Below the pieces are notes generated by a model. That model made no database searches. It saw only the letters and a list, made by a program, of their open reading frames with translations, and was not told the origin of the DNA. A DNA stretch of 64,000 nucleotides from Acidovorax soli (GTDB lineage Bacteria; Pseudomonadota; Gammaproteobacteria; Burkholderiales; Burkholderiaceae_C): positions 1 to 64,000 of the forward strand of contig NZ_JACHLK010000005.1 in NCBI RefSeq assembly GCF_014207955.1. Direction: 5' to 3'. Shown one piece after another: positions 26,709 to 35,394 of this stretch (position 1 is its first letter; each line of letters starts with the position of its first letter). A program made the translations under genes and the position numbers.

Positions 26709-27425
26709 CTAGGGCACGCAGCGCGACTGCGCCGCATCGATGATGCGGCCGTCCTTGTCCTGCACCCAGCCCACCAGGTGCAGGCGGTCGGTCTTGGTGC
26801 CTTCGGGGATGTAGATCGGGCGCGAGTCGCGCCAGCCCGAGCGCTCGCCCTTGGACAGGGTGTGCGGGTTGTCGAGCGCGCGCTGGTAGACGTTGCGCAC
26901 CAGGTTGCGCGCCACGGGCGAGCCCTCGGTTCCCGCGGGAATGGCTTCGACCAGCAGCAGGTAGAAACCGCCGGCATCGGGGCCTGCTGCAGGGGGCGTC
27001 CCCCGTGTGGCCACCGGCGAGAAGGCGATGGAGGCGCCTACATAGTCGTTGAAGGCCGGCCCGTGCGACACGCGCAGCCGGCTGCCCTGCACGCCCTGCA
27101 CGGGGGCGGTGTTCACGTCCGTGGCCTTGGGGGCGGTGCGGCCCAGGGCCGCCAGGCGGGCCAGCGCGTCGCGCGTGGCGGCGGCCGACAGCGGGGCATC
27201 GTCGCCCTGGGTGCCGGGCACGATCCAGTCCAGCACCACGGTGCCGGGCGCCTTGGGGGCCGGCGTGGCCTTGTCGGCCCAGCAGCTGTCGCAGTCGGCG
27301 CTCACGAAGCGCTCGAACAGGGCAGTGGGGCGGGGTACGCCGTCGCTGCTGCAGCTCGACTGGGCCGCGAGGTGGGGGGCGTGCAGGGCCAGCAGCATGG
27401 CTGCGGCAGGGGCAATGTTTTTCAT
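26709..27425 (-). CDS. Secreted protein with CxxC motif, function unknown
   Basis: A 238-aa protein with a clear Sec signal peptide (MKNIAPAAAMLLALHAPHLAAQ). Just after it comes ALFERFVSADCDSCWADKA. The CDSC pair after an FERF-like strand recalls the thioredoxin-like DUF1223 proteins (family form: FTSQGCSSCPPAD), but the remainder is not clearly that family. It ends with a further Cys (SRCVP). Likely periplasmic. Function cannot be assigned from sequence. It is divergent from uvrD, with only about 30 bases between starts. Confidence 0.7.
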   Translation of the reverse strand: MKNIAPAAAMLLALHAPHLAAQSSCSSDGVPRPTALFERFVSADCDSCWADKATPAPKAPGTVVLDWIVPGTQGDDAPLSAAATRDALARLAALGRTAPKATDVNTAPVQGVQGSRLRVSHGPAFNDYVGASIAFSPVATRGTPPAAGPDAGGFYLLLVEAIPAGTEGSPVARNLVRNVYQRALDNPHTLSKGERSGWRDSRPIYIPEGTKTDRLHLVGWVQDKDGRIIDAAQSRCVP

Positions 27426-27456
27426 GGCAGGTGCTTGCGCTTTCTACAATGCCCCC

Positions 27457-29913
27457 ATGTTCCCACAAGACCTGTTTCCGGGTGCGCCCGAGCCCCTGGA
27501 GCCCTCCACGCCTGCGGCCCCCTCTGCCACGCCCCCCCTGCTGGCCAACCTGAACCCCGAGCAGCTGGCCGCCGTCACCCTGCCGGCGGGGCATGCGCTC
27601 ATCCTGGCCGGTGCCGGCTCGGGCAAGACCCGGGTGCTCACCACCCGCATCGCCTGGCTGCTGCAGAACGGCTATGCCACGCCGGGCGGCATCCTGGCCG
27701 TGACCTTCACCAACAAGGCGGCCAAGGAAATGGTGGCCCGTCTGTCGGCCATGCTGCCCGTGAACGTGCGCGGCATGTGGATAGGCACCTTCCACGGCCT
27801 GTGCAACCGGCTGCTGCGCGCCCACCACAAGCCGGCCGGCCTGCCGCAGTCGTTCCAGATCCTGGACACGCAGGACCAGCTCTCGGCCGTCAAGCGCCTG
27901 TGCAAGCAGCACAACGTTGACGAAGAACGTTTTCCGCCCAAGCAACTGGTGTACTTCATCGCCGGCTGCAAGGAAGAGGGCATGCGCCCGGGCGACGTGC
28001 ACGCCCACGACAGCGATGGCCGCAAGAAGGTCGAGATCTACCAGCTGTACGAAGAGCAGTGCCAGCGCGAGGGTGTGGTCGACTTCGGCGAGCTCATGCT
28101 GCGCAGCTATGAGCTGCTGCGCGACAACGATGCCATCCGCGAGCACTACCAGCGCCGCTTTGCGCACATCCTGGTGGACGAGTTCCAGGACACCAACAAG
28201 CTGCAGTACGCCTGGCTCAAGCAGCTGGCGGGCAACGACGTGGGCGGGCGCTACGAGGCGCGCGGCAGCGTGATCGCCGTGGGCGACGACGACCAGAGCA
28301 TCTATGCCTTCCGCGGTGCGCGCGTGGGCAACATGGCCGACTTCGTGCGCGAGTTCGACGTGCAGCAACAGATCAAGCTGGAGCAAAACTACCGCAGCTA
28401 CAGCAACATCCTCGACTCGGCCAACGCCCTGATCAGCCACAACAGCCGCCGCCTGGGAAAGAACCTGCGCACCACGCAGGGCCCGGGCGAACCGGTGCGC
28501 GTGTACGAGGCCACCACCGACCTGGCCGAGGCGCAGTGGATGGTGGATGAGATCAAGCAACTGGTGCGCAGCGACGGCTTCGAGCGCAAGGAGATCGCCG
28601 TGCTCTACCGCAGCAATGCGCAAAGCCGGGTGATCGAATCGGCCCTGTTCAACGCCAGCGTGCCCTACCGCGTGTATGGCGGCCTGCGCTTCTTCGAGCG
28701 CGCCGAAATCAAGCACGCGCTGGCCTACCTGCGCCTCTTGGAGAACCCGCACGACGACACGAGCTTTCTGCGCGTGGTCAACTTCCCGCCGCGCGGCATC
28801 GGCGCGCGCAGCATCGAGGTGCTGCAGGACGCGGCACGCGCCGCCGGCTGCTCGCTGCACGACGGCGTGAGCGCCGTGCCCGGCAAGGCCGGCGCCAACC
28901 TCTCGGCCTTTGTCGCCATGGTCGACGTGCTGCGCGAGCAGACCGAGGGCATGAACCTGCGCAAGATCATCGAGACCATGCTGCAGTCCACGGGCCTGGT
29001 GGAGCATTTCCGCACCGAAAAGGAAGGCGCTGACCGCATCGAGAACCTGGAGGAACTGGTCAACGCGGCCGAAAGCTTCGTCACGCAGGAGGGCTTTGGC
29101 CGCGACGCCGTGGCCCTGCCCGTGGACGAGCTGCGCAACGACCGCCTCACGCAAAGCCCCGCCAGCCAGGGCCTGGACCCTAATGCCCCCGTGACCGACG
29201 AGGCCCTGCCCGCAGTGGCCGGCATCGTCGATGCCGACACGGGCGAGACCCTCTCACCCCTGGCCGCCTTCCTGACCCATGCGGCGCTGGAGGCCGGCGA
29301 CAACCAGGCCCAGGCCGGGCAGGACGCCGTGCAGCTGATGACGGTGCACGCCAGCAAGGGTCTGGAGTTCGACGGCGTGTTCATCGGCGGCATGGAGGAG
29401 GGCCTGTTCCCGCACGAGAACTCGGCCAACGAACGCGAAGGCCTGGAGGAAGAGCGCCGCCTGATGTACGTGGCCATCACCCGCGCGCGCAAGCGCCTGT
29501 ACCTGAGCCATTCACAGACCCGCCTGCTGCACGGCCAGACGCGCTACAACATCAAGAGCCGCTTCTTCGACGAGTTGCCCGAGTCGGCGCTCAAGTGGAT
29601 CACACCCAAACAACAGGGCTTTGGCAGCTATGCGCCCAACACGGGTGGCGGCAACCCCTTTGCCCAGCGCGACCGCAGCGGCTACGGCGCCGTGCGCAGC
29701 GAGCACTTCGCCAGCCCGCCGGTGCCGGTGCAGAAGGCCGCGCCCTCGCACGGCCTGCGCGTGGGGCTGGCGGTGTTCCACACCAAGTTCGGCGAGGGCA
29801 AGGTGCTGGCGCTCGAAGGCACGGGCGACGATGCGCGCGCGCAGATCAGCTTTCCGCGCCATGGCACCAAGTGGCTGGCGCTGTCGGTGGCCAAGCTCAC
29901 CATCGTCGATTGA
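27457..29913 (+). CDS. uvrD: UvrD/PcrA-type DNA helicase
   Basis: Superfamily 1A 3'-5' DNA helicase of 818 aa for nucleotide excision and mismatch repair. Motifs in order: Q-motif NLNPEQLAAV, Walker A AGAGSGKT (about 51-58), Ia TFTNKAAKEM, motif II VDEFQDTN, motif III GDDDQSIYAFRGA, motif IV region LEQNYRSY, motif V TVHASKGLEFDGVFIGG and motif VI YVAITRARKRL. The C-terminus has a Tudor-like segment (GEGKVLALEGTGDDARAQI) typical of UvrD/PcrA. The start at 27457 gives a normal N-terminus; a much longer upstream frame overlaps the divergent secreted-protein gene and is rejected. Confidence 0.94.
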   Translation: MFPQDLFPGAPEPLEPSTPAAPSATPPLLANLNPEQLAAVTLPAGHALILAGAGSGKTRVLTTRIAWLLQNGYATPGGILAVTFTNKAAKEMVARLSAMLPVNVRGMWIGTFHGLCNRLLRAHHKPAGLPQSFQILDTQDQLSAVKRLCKQHNVDEERFPPKQLVYFIAGCKEEGMRPGDVHAHDSDGRKKVEIYQLYEEQCQREGVVDFGELMLRSYELLRDNDAIREHYQRRFAHILVDEFQDTNKLQYAWLKQLAGNDVGGRYEARGSVIAVGDDDQSIYAFRGARVGNMADFVREFDVQQQIKLEQNYRSYSNILDSANALISHNSRRLGKNLRTTQGPGEPVRVYEATTDLAEAQWMVDEIKQLVRSDGFERKEIAVLYRSNAQSRVIESALFNASVPYRVYGGLRFFERAEIKHALAYLRLLENPHDDTSFLRVVNFPPRGIGARSIEVLQDAARAAGCSLHDGVSAVPGKAGANLSAFVAMVDVLREQTEGMNLRKIIETMLQSTGLVEHFRTEKEGADRIENLEELVNAAESFVTQEGFGRDAVALPVDELRNDRLTQSPASQGLDPNAPVTDEALPAVAGIVDADTGETLSPLAAFLTHAALEAGDNQAQAGQDAVQLMTVHASKGLEFDGVFIGGMEEGLFPHENSANEREGLEEERRLMYVAITRARKRLYLSHSQTRLLHGQTRYNIKSRFFDELPESALKWITPKQQGFGSYAPNTGGGNPFAQRDRSGYGAVRSEHFASPPVPVQKAAPSHGLRVGLAVFHTKFGEGKVLALEGTGDDARAQISFPRHGTKWLALSVAKLTIVD

Positions 29914-29918
29914 CGACC

Positions 29919-29945
29919 GGGCGCGCCTTGTTGGCGCCCTTTCTT
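29919..29945 (+). terminator. Terminator after uvrD
   Basis: A 6-bp GC stem (29919-29924 with 29934-29939) is followed by TTTCTT, six bases past the uvrD stop. Moderate strength. Confidence 0.55.
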
Positions 29946-30049
29946 ACAGACATCGCAAGCCCGGGGGCGCAAGATGGAGGCCCGAAAGGGCTGCGCCCGC
30001 GCCGTCCGGCGCACGCCCTCCGTTTCGACGGCCAGGGAGGTTTGCGCCC

Positions 30050-30205
30050 ATGCTGTTCCATCCATCTGCCCTGTCCCGCGCGGCCGTGGCCGGCGTCTGT
30101 GCGCTGGCCCTGGCGGCCCTGAGCGGCTGCGACAAGGTGCCCAAGCCCAAGGCGCAGGAGGCGCCGCCTCCTGCTGTGGCACCTGCCCCTGCGCCAGCCC
30201 GATAG
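30050..30205 (+). CDS. Small lipoprotein, function unknown
   Basis: A 51-aa gene read from the sequence: ATG at 30050 with AGGGAGG ending 9 bases upstream, stop at 30203-30205. The protein has a signal sequence (SRAAVAGVCALALAALSGC) with lipobox LSGC. A short mature part, CDKVPKPKAQEAPPPAV and more Ala/Pro, follows. It looks like a tiny outer- or inner-membrane lipoprotein. No family is recognised. It lies between uvrD and the convergent Bug-protein gene. Confidence 0.6.
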   Translation: MLFHPSALSRAAVAGVCALALAALSGCDKVPKPKAQEAPPPAVAPAPAPAR

Positions 30206-30217
30206 CCAAGCAGCGGA

Positions 30218-31192
30218 TCAATCGACCTTGATATTGCGCGCCTTGACCACGCGGCTGTAGATCTCCGCATCGCGGCGCACCATGGCGGCCATCTCGGTGC
30301 GTGTCGCGCCCAGGGGCTCGCTGTGCAGTTCCCGGATGCGGCGCGACAGGTCGGGGTCCTTGCTGGCCTCCACCATCAGCGCGTTGAAGCGGGTGAGGAT
30401 GGGCTGGGGCGTGGCCGCGGGCGCCCAGATGCCATGCCAGGACATCATGGAGAAGCCGGGCATCACCTCCGACAGAGTGGGCACGTCGGGCAGGGCCGGG
30501 TGGCGCGTGGGGCCCGAATAGGCGAGCGCCTGCACCTTGCCGCTGCTGATGAGCTGGTAGCCCGTGGCGATGGGCTCCATCAGCGTGTCCACCTGGCCGC
30601 CCACCAGATCGGCGATGGGGCTGGCGCGGTAGGGCACGTGCAGCATGTCGATGCCGACCTCGTCCTTGAGCGACTCGACGATCAGCTGCGAAGGGCTGCC
30701 CGCGCCGTAGGAGGCATGCGAGTAGATGCCCGGCTTGGCCTTGGCGGCGGCCACCATGTCCTTGACGGTCTTGGCCGGGAACTTGTTGGTCGCTATCAGC
30801 ACCAGGCCCTGGCGCATGGTGGTGGCCACGGGCACCAGGTCCTTGTCGGGGTCGAAGGGCAGCTTGCTGTAGATGTAGGGGTTGATGGTGAAGGCCGTGG
30901 ACAGGTTGTACACGAAGGTGTAGCCGTCCGCCGGCGACTTGGCCACCGCGTCCGAGGCCAGGTTGCCCGCCGTGCCGGGCCGGTTGTCGATCACCAGCGG
31001 CACGCCGAGCTTCTTGCCCACGTAGTCGCCGTACATGCGGGCAAAGATGTCCGGCGGCGTGCCGGGCGCAAAGCCCACCACGATCTTGATGGGCTTGCTC
31101 GGCCACTCGGCCCCCTGGGCCAGGGCGGTGCCGCCCAGCAGTGCGCTGGTGGCCAGCACCAGCATCGTCTTCATCAGCATTTTTCTGCGCAT
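30218..31192 (-). CDS. Bug-family tripartite tricarboxylate transporter substrate-binding protein
   Basis: Periplasmic binding protein of 324 aa (TctC/Bug family), a group very abundant in Burkholderiales that binds carboxylates or aromatic acids. It has a signal peptide ending ALAQG, then the family start EWPSKPIKIVVGFAPGTPPD and the IDNRPGTAGNLASDAVAKSPADG region. The ATG at 31192 has GGAGAC 7 bases upstream. No TctA/TctB membrane genes are in the window, so it is an orphan binding protein or works with a remote permease. It lies 219 bases downstream of the second Bug gene of the catabolic cluster. Confidence 0.92.
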   Translation of the reverse strand: MRRKMLMKTMLVLATSALLGGTALAQGAEWPSKPIKIVVGFAPGTPPDIFARMYGDYVGKKLGVPLVIDNRPGTAGNLASDAVAKSPADGYTFVYNLSTAFTINPYIYSKLPFDPDKDLVPVATTMRQGLVLIATNKFPAKTVKDMVAAAKAKPGIYSHASYGAGSPSQLIVESLKDEVGIDMLHVPYRASPIADLVGGQVDTLMEPIATGYQLISSGKVQALAYSGPTRHPALPDVPTLSEVMPGFSMMSWHGIWAPAATPQPILTRFNALMVEASKDPDLSRRIRELHSEPLGATRTEMAAMVRRDAEIYSRVVKARNIKVD

Positions 31193-31411
31193 GGCTTGTC
31201 TCCTGTGGCGGGTCATTCGTGCCCGCTTGTGTGGTTGGCTTGCTTGGAATGTCTGCGGTGCCTCGCCGCCATGGCGCGCGCCGCGTCGTGTGGATCGCTC
31301 CGTCCCTCGGTCAATCGATGGCGTCACTCCTTTCGGACCGGGCATGGCTGCGCCAGAGCCGCCGCCGATCCGGGCGGGCTGTGGGTTGGGGTTTCATGGC
31401 TGGGTCTGGGG

Positions 31412-32365
31412 TCAGTCGACCTGGGCACCGGATCGTTTCACCGCCTCACCCCACTTGGCGATTTCGGCCGTGCCGAAGGCGGCCATCTCGGCCGCATTCA
31501 TGGCGGCGGATTCAATGCCCTGGGCAGCGAGCTTCTCGCGCACCTCGGCCTGGGCCAGCACGGCCTGCGTGGCATCGCGCAGCGGGTCGCGCTGCGCGGC
31601 CGGCATGGAGGCGGGCGCATACAGCATGAACCAGGCCACCAGGTCGAAGTCCGCCACGCCCTGCTCGGCCAGCGTGGGCACGTCCGGGGCCGCGGCGCTG
31701 CGCCTGGCGCTCGATGCGCCCAGCGCGCGCAGCTTGCCCGCGCGGATGTGCGGCAGCACGGCGGCCGGGTGGTAGAACATGAACTGCACGTTGCCGCCCA
31801 TCAGCTCGGTGAGCGCCTGGGCGCCATCGCGGTAGGGCACGTGCACGAAGTCCTTGGCCAGGCGGATGTTGAGCGTCTCGCCCGCCAGGTGGCCCGAGGT
31901 GCCGTTGCCCGCCGAGGCAAAGCTCACCGCCTTGCCACTGGCCTGGCGCAGGTCGGCCACGCTCTTCCAGGGCGCGCTGGCCGGCACCACGAGCAGGGTG
32001 GGCGTGGCGCCTGCAAAGCCCAGCGGCACGAAGTCGCGCACGGGCTGGTAGGGCAGCTTCTTGTACAGCGTGGGGTTGATGGCGTGCGTGCCCACGGTGC
32101 CCATGAGCAGGGTGTTCGCATCGGCGCCCGCACGCGCCACCATCTCGCTGCCGATGGTGCCACCCGCGCCGGGCTTGTTCTCCACCACCACCGTCTGCCC
32201 GAGCTGGCGGCCCAGGGCCTCGGCCAGCACGCGGCCCACGATGTCGGTCGAGGTGCCGGCCGCAAAGGGCACGACGAGCTTGAGGGGGCGGCCATTGCCC
32301 TGGGCGCTGGCGCCGGCGGCCACAAGCGCCAGGGCCGTGGCGGCGAGGATCTGGCGGCGCTTCAT
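31412..32365 (-). CDS. Bug-family substrate-binding protein in the catabolic operon
   Basis: Periplasmic binding protein of 317 aa. The signal peptide MKRRQILAATALALVAAGAS is followed by GRPLKLVVPFAAGTSTDIVG and VVENKPGAGGTIGSEMVARAGADANT, typical of Bug proteins. Its ATG overlaps the stop of the citrate-synthase-like lyase gene by 4 bases, so it is tightly coupled to the enzymes and probably delivers their substrate or its precursor. It differs clearly from the neighbouring Bug protein, so this is not a recent duplication. Confidence 0.92.
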   Translation of the reverse strand: MKRRQILAATALALVAAGASAQGNGRPLKLVVPFAAGTSTDIVGRVLAEALGRQLGQTVVVENKPGAGGTIGSEMVARAGADANTLLMGTVGTHAINPTLYKKLPYQPVRDFVPLGFAGATPTLLVVPASAPWKSVADLRQASGKAVSFASAGNGTSGHLAGETLNIRLAKDFVHVPYRDGAQALTELMGGNVQFMFYHPAAVLPHIRAGKLRALGASSARRSAAAPDVPTLAEQGVADFDLVAWFMLYAPASMPAAQRDPLRDATQAVLAQAEVREKLAAQGIESAAMNAAEMAAFGTAEIAKWGEAVKRSGAQVD

Positions 32366-33168
32366 GGCGCCTCCCCAAAGCCTGCGGGCACCTCGCCCTC
32401 GTACTGCAGCTCGCGCGTGGCCTGGTAGGACAGCGCGAAGCCGCTGGGCGTCTCGGCCTCTTCGGCCAGGTGGGCGATCAGCCCCGCGGTGCGCGCCAGG
32501 ATGGGCACGCCGCGCAGCGAGGCCACCGGGAAGCTCACGCCCATCAGCACGGCCGGGATCGCGGCCGAGACGTTCAGGCGCAGCTCCTTGCCCACGATGC
32601 CCGGGATCACCTTTTCCAGCGCCTGGGCGATCTGCACATAGCGCAGGTCGGCGCCGGCCTCGGTGGCCACGGCGATGAGCCGGCCCACGCGCGGGTCCAC
32701 CTCCTTGTGCAGCGGGTGGCCGTAGCCCGGGATGGCGCGGCGTGCGGCCTTGAGTTCGGTGATGACCGCGGTGGCGGCCTCGTCGAGCGTGGCGCCGGCA
32801 TCGATGCGCGCCGCCACGTCAGCGAACAGGCGGCCCGCCGTTTCCGAGGCGCCCAGGATCACCGAGCCGCAGCCCAGGATGCCGGCCGCCACCGCGCCCT
32901 GCAGCGCATCGGGCGCCGCCGCAAAGGTCATGCGGCTGGCCTGCACGCTGGGCACCAGGCCGTGCTCGGCAATCGCCACCAGCGTGGCGTTGAGCACCGC
33001 GCTGCAGGCCGCGTCGGGCCGGCGACCGGTGAGCAGCAGAAAGAAATAGTCGGCAAACGACAGGTGGCCGATCAGGTCCTGGCACAGGTCCTGGCCGCGC
33101 ACGACGATGGTGTGCTCGTCGGAGGTGCAGATGGCGGTGCGCGGGACGGTGGATTTTCCGATTTTCAT
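32362..33168 (-). CDS. Short citrate-synthase-like protein (citryl-CoA lyase family)
   Basis: A 268-aa protein made of the citrate-synthase catalytic part only; full citrate synthases have about 430 aa. The conserved block AIPGYGHPLHKEVDPRVGRL carries the catalytic His of citrate synthase. FPVASLRGVPILARTAGLIAHLAEE matches the C-terminal Arg-containing region. Such stand-alone proteins are annotated as citryl-CoA lyases, related to the ATP-citrate lyase C-terminus. Beside a CoA-transferase, a cleavage of a citryl-, citramalyl- or similar hydroxyacyl-CoA is plausible (inference). The ATG at 33168 is 10 bases from the dioxygenase stop. An upstream extension over the dioxygenase gene is rejected. 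Confidence 0.82.
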   Translation of the reverse strand: MKIGKSTVPRTAICTSDEHTIVVRGQDLCQDLIGHLSFADYFFLLLTGRRPDAACSAVLNATLVAIAEHGLVPSVQASRMTFAAAPDALQGAVAAGILGCGSVILGASETAGRLFADVAARIDAGATLDEAATAVITELKAARRAIPGYGHPLHKEVDPRVGRLIAVATEAGADLRYVQIAQALEKVIPGIVGKELRLNVSAAIPAVLMGVSFPVASLRGVPILARTAGLIAHLAEEAETPSGFALSYQATRELQYEGEVPAGFGEAP

Positions 33169-33178
33169 GGGGCAGGTC

Positions 33179-34069
33179 TCAGTGTTGGGGTTCGAGGCGG
33201 AAGTCGTAGTGCGCCGACCACCAGGGCGCGGCCTGGGCCGTCCCGTCGGGCGCCTGGCCTGCGGCATGCTGCTCGAAGTCCACGATCAGGCTGGGCCGCA
33301 CGCCGAACACGGCGTCCGACTCGATGTAGGGGCTGTTCGCCACGAAGAGGTGGGTGGTCACCCGTGCGTGCCCTGGCGCCGAAACCATCATGTGGATGTG
33401 CCCCGGCCGGTTGGGGTGGCGGCCCATGCCGTCGAGCATGCGGCCCACGGGGCCATCGACCGGCACGGGGTAGAAGCTCGGGCGGATGGACCAGAACCAG
33501 TAGCGGCCCTGGTCGTCGGTGCGGATGCGGGCGCGCGCCGCCATGCCCGAGCCTTCGACCTGCATGTCGTACACGCCCTCGCCGTCGCCCGACCAGATGT
33601 CGAGCAGCGCGCCGGCCAGCGGCTGGCCGTGCGTGTCGGTCACGCGGCCGCTGTAGAAAGTGGGTTCGCCCTTCACGCCTTCGGACAGGTTGGCGCCCAG
33701 CGGCAGCTCGGGCGCACCCTCCCAGTAGTAGGGGCCTTGCACCGTGGCCTCGGTGGCTTCGGTCATGCGCTGGCTGCCCTTGGCATGGGCCGTGGCGCGC
33801 AACTGGTCGAGCATCACCACCATCATCGAGGCGCCCAGCGTGTCCGACAGCAGGATGAATTCCTGCCGCTGGCCCGTGCAGGCCTTGCCCACGGCGGTGA
33901 GGAATTCGATGCCCTGCATCCACTCATCGGGCTTCAGATCCACTTCGCGGATGAAGGCGTGCAGGTGCGTGACCAGGGATCGCATGATCTCGGCAAAGCG
34001 CGGGTCGCCCGCGCCCTCCAGGCGCTGCAGCACGGCCTGGGTCAACTCGTTCTCGTTCGATGGGGTCAT
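33179..34069 (-). CDS. Intradiol ring-cleavage dioxygenase (hydroxyquinol/catechol 1,2-dioxygenase-like)
   Basis: Non-heme Fe(III) dioxygenase of 296 aa that opens catechol-type rings between the hydroxyls. It has the catechol-dioxygenase N-terminal helical domain, then iron-ligand regions: VQGPYYWEGAPE (first Tyr), GRYWFWSIRPSFYPVP (second Tyr) and HPNRPGHIHMMV (two His). The overall pattern is closest to hydroxyquinol or chlorocatechol 1,2-dioxygenases; the exact substrate is not readable. No maleylacetate reductase or muconate enzymes are nearby, which is odd for a standard catechol or hydroxyquinol route. Confidence 0.88.
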   Translation of the reverse strand: MTPSNENELTQAVLQRLEGAGDPRFAEIMRSLVTHLHAFIREVDLKPDEWMQGIEFLTAVGKACTGQRQEFILLSDTLGASMMVVMLDQLRATAHAKGSQRMTEATEATVQGPYYWEGAPELPLGANLSEGVKGEPTFYSGRVTDTHGQPLAGALLDIWSGDGEGVYDMQVEGSGMAARARIRTDDQGRYWFWSIRPSFYPVPVDGPVGRMLDGMGRHPNRPGHIHMMVSAPGHARVTTHLFVANSPYIESDAVFGVRPSLIVDFEQHAAGQAPDGTAQAAPWWSAHYDFRLEPQH

Positions 34070-34108
34070 TGTTCTTGTCTCCGGATGGCTTTCTCTTTGA
34101 TGTGCTGC

Positions 34109-35260
34109 TCAGGTGGGCTGCCCGAGCCGCTGGCGTATCGGCCCGAGGATGGCCGCGTTGTCCGCCCCCAGCGTGGGCGGCGCCGTGACCTCGAGCGCGC
34201 GTTCGCCGTCATAGCTCACGGGCGAGCGGATGGTGCGCCAGGTGCCGCCCTCGGGGTGGGTGGTGCTCACCTCCAGCTGCAGGTGGCGGGCCTGCGGGTC
34301 CTGCATGGCCTCGCGGGTGTCGTACATGGGGGCGTGGGGCACGTCCTCGGCTTCGAGGCGCTCGCACCAGGTGGCGCGCGGCTGGGTGCGGAACAGGCCG
34401 CCGAGCAGGTCGATCAGATCCTCCTGGTGCACGATGCGCGCCTCGCGCGTGGCAAAGCGCGGGTCGTCGAACAGGCGCGGGCGCTCGATGGCGTTGGCCA
34501 GGCCCTGCCAGAACTTCTCGGGCGAGGACATGTGCAGCGCGATCCACAACCCATCGGCGCATTCGAGCACGTAAGACTGTGAGACGCTGGGCCGGCTGTA
34601 GGGGCCCATGACCTCGTCCTCCGAAAAGTAGTGCGTGAACGCATCGAGGTTGAAGTGGCACATGGCTTCGAGCATGGACACCTCGACCTTGCGGCCCAGG
34701 CCCGTGCGCCCGCGCTCCACGATGGCGCCCAGCACGCCGTAGGCGGCGTAGAAGCCGGTCATCGCATCGGCCAGCGCCGGGCCCACCACGCGCGGGTTGG
34801 CGGGGTTCACCAGCAGCTTGAGGAAGGCGCTCGCGGCCTGGGCCACGGTGTCGTAGGCAGGGCGCCCCGCGGCCGGGCCGGTCTGGCCGAAACCGCTGAT
34901 GGCGCAGTACACCAGGCGCGGGTTCAGGCCGCGCAACCGGGCCTCGCCCGCGCCCAGCCGCTCGGCCGCGCCGGGGCGAAAGTTCTGGATGTAGACGTCG
35001 GCATCCTTCACCAGCTCGTCGAACACGGCCGCGTCTTCGGGCAGCTTGGGGTTGAGCGTGATGCTGCGCTTGTTGCGGTTGTAGGTCTGGAAGTGCGGGC
35101 TATAGAGCCCGCCGCGGAAGGCGCGGAACGGGTCGCCCGCGCCGGGTTGCTCGATCTTGATGACCTCGGCGCCCAGGTCGGCCAGGAACATGCCTGCCGC
35201 CGGGCCCGTGATGAACGTGCCTTGTTCCAGCACCTTGATGCCACTGAGGACTTTGTGCAC
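34109..35260 (-). CDS. Class III CoA-transferase (CaiB/BaiF family)
   Basis: Cytoplasmic CoA-transferase of 383 aa. Family features: LEQGTFITGPAAGMFLADLGAEVIKIEQPG near the N-terminus (CoA site), NRNKRSITLNPK, and the catalytic Asp in ALADAMTGFYAAYGVLGA. It would activate an organic acid using succinyl-CoA or acetyl-CoA. It is the first gene of a minus-strand cluster with the dioxygenase, the lyase and a Bug protein, and is divergent from a LysR regulator, a common layout for substrate-induced catabolic operons. Confidence 0.92.
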   Translation of the reverse strand: MHKVLSGIKVLEQGTFITGPAAGMFLADLGAEVIKIEQPGAGDPFRAFRGGLYSPHFQTYNRNKRSITLNPKLPEDAAVFDELVKDADVYIQNFRPGAAERLGAGEARLRGLNPRLVYCAISGFGQTGPAAGRPAYDTVAQAASAFLKLLVNPANPRVVGPALADAMTGFYAAYGVLGAIVERGRTGLGRKVEVSMLEAMCHFNLDAFTHYFSEDEVMGPYSRPSVSQSYVLECADGLWIALHMSSPEKFWQGLANAIERPRLFDDPRFATREARIVHQEDLIDLLGGLFRTQPRATWCERLEAEDVPHAPMYDTREAMQDPQARHLQLEVSTTHPEGGTWRTIRSPVSYDGERALEVTAPPTLGADNAAILGPIRQRLGQPT

Positions 35261-35350
35261 CTCGTTGTCTCCTGTCGTTGTATGGGGCCCCGCAGGGGGC
35301 TGTCAGCGAATGTAGGGTGCGCGCAGGATTCCTGGAAATGATTGTTTTTC

Positions 35351-35387
35351 ATGGTTACCATCGATGGCATCGATCAACCACCGGTGG
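35351..35387. promoter_or_regulatory. Three palindromes between the CoA-transferase and LysR genes
   Basis: ATGGTTACCAT (35351-35361), CCATCGATGG (35358-35367) and CCACCGGTGG (35378-35387) stand in a row 8-44 bases before the LysR start. Such clustered dyads are expected of LysR-type operators that control both the regulator and the divergent operon. No functional proof. Confidence 0.45.
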
Positions 35388-35394
35388 CACTGCC

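Noticed and set aside
27049..27456. Longer uvrD start
   Set aside because: It would lie antisense to the secreted-protein gene and adds no known domain. The Q-motif follows normally from 27457.
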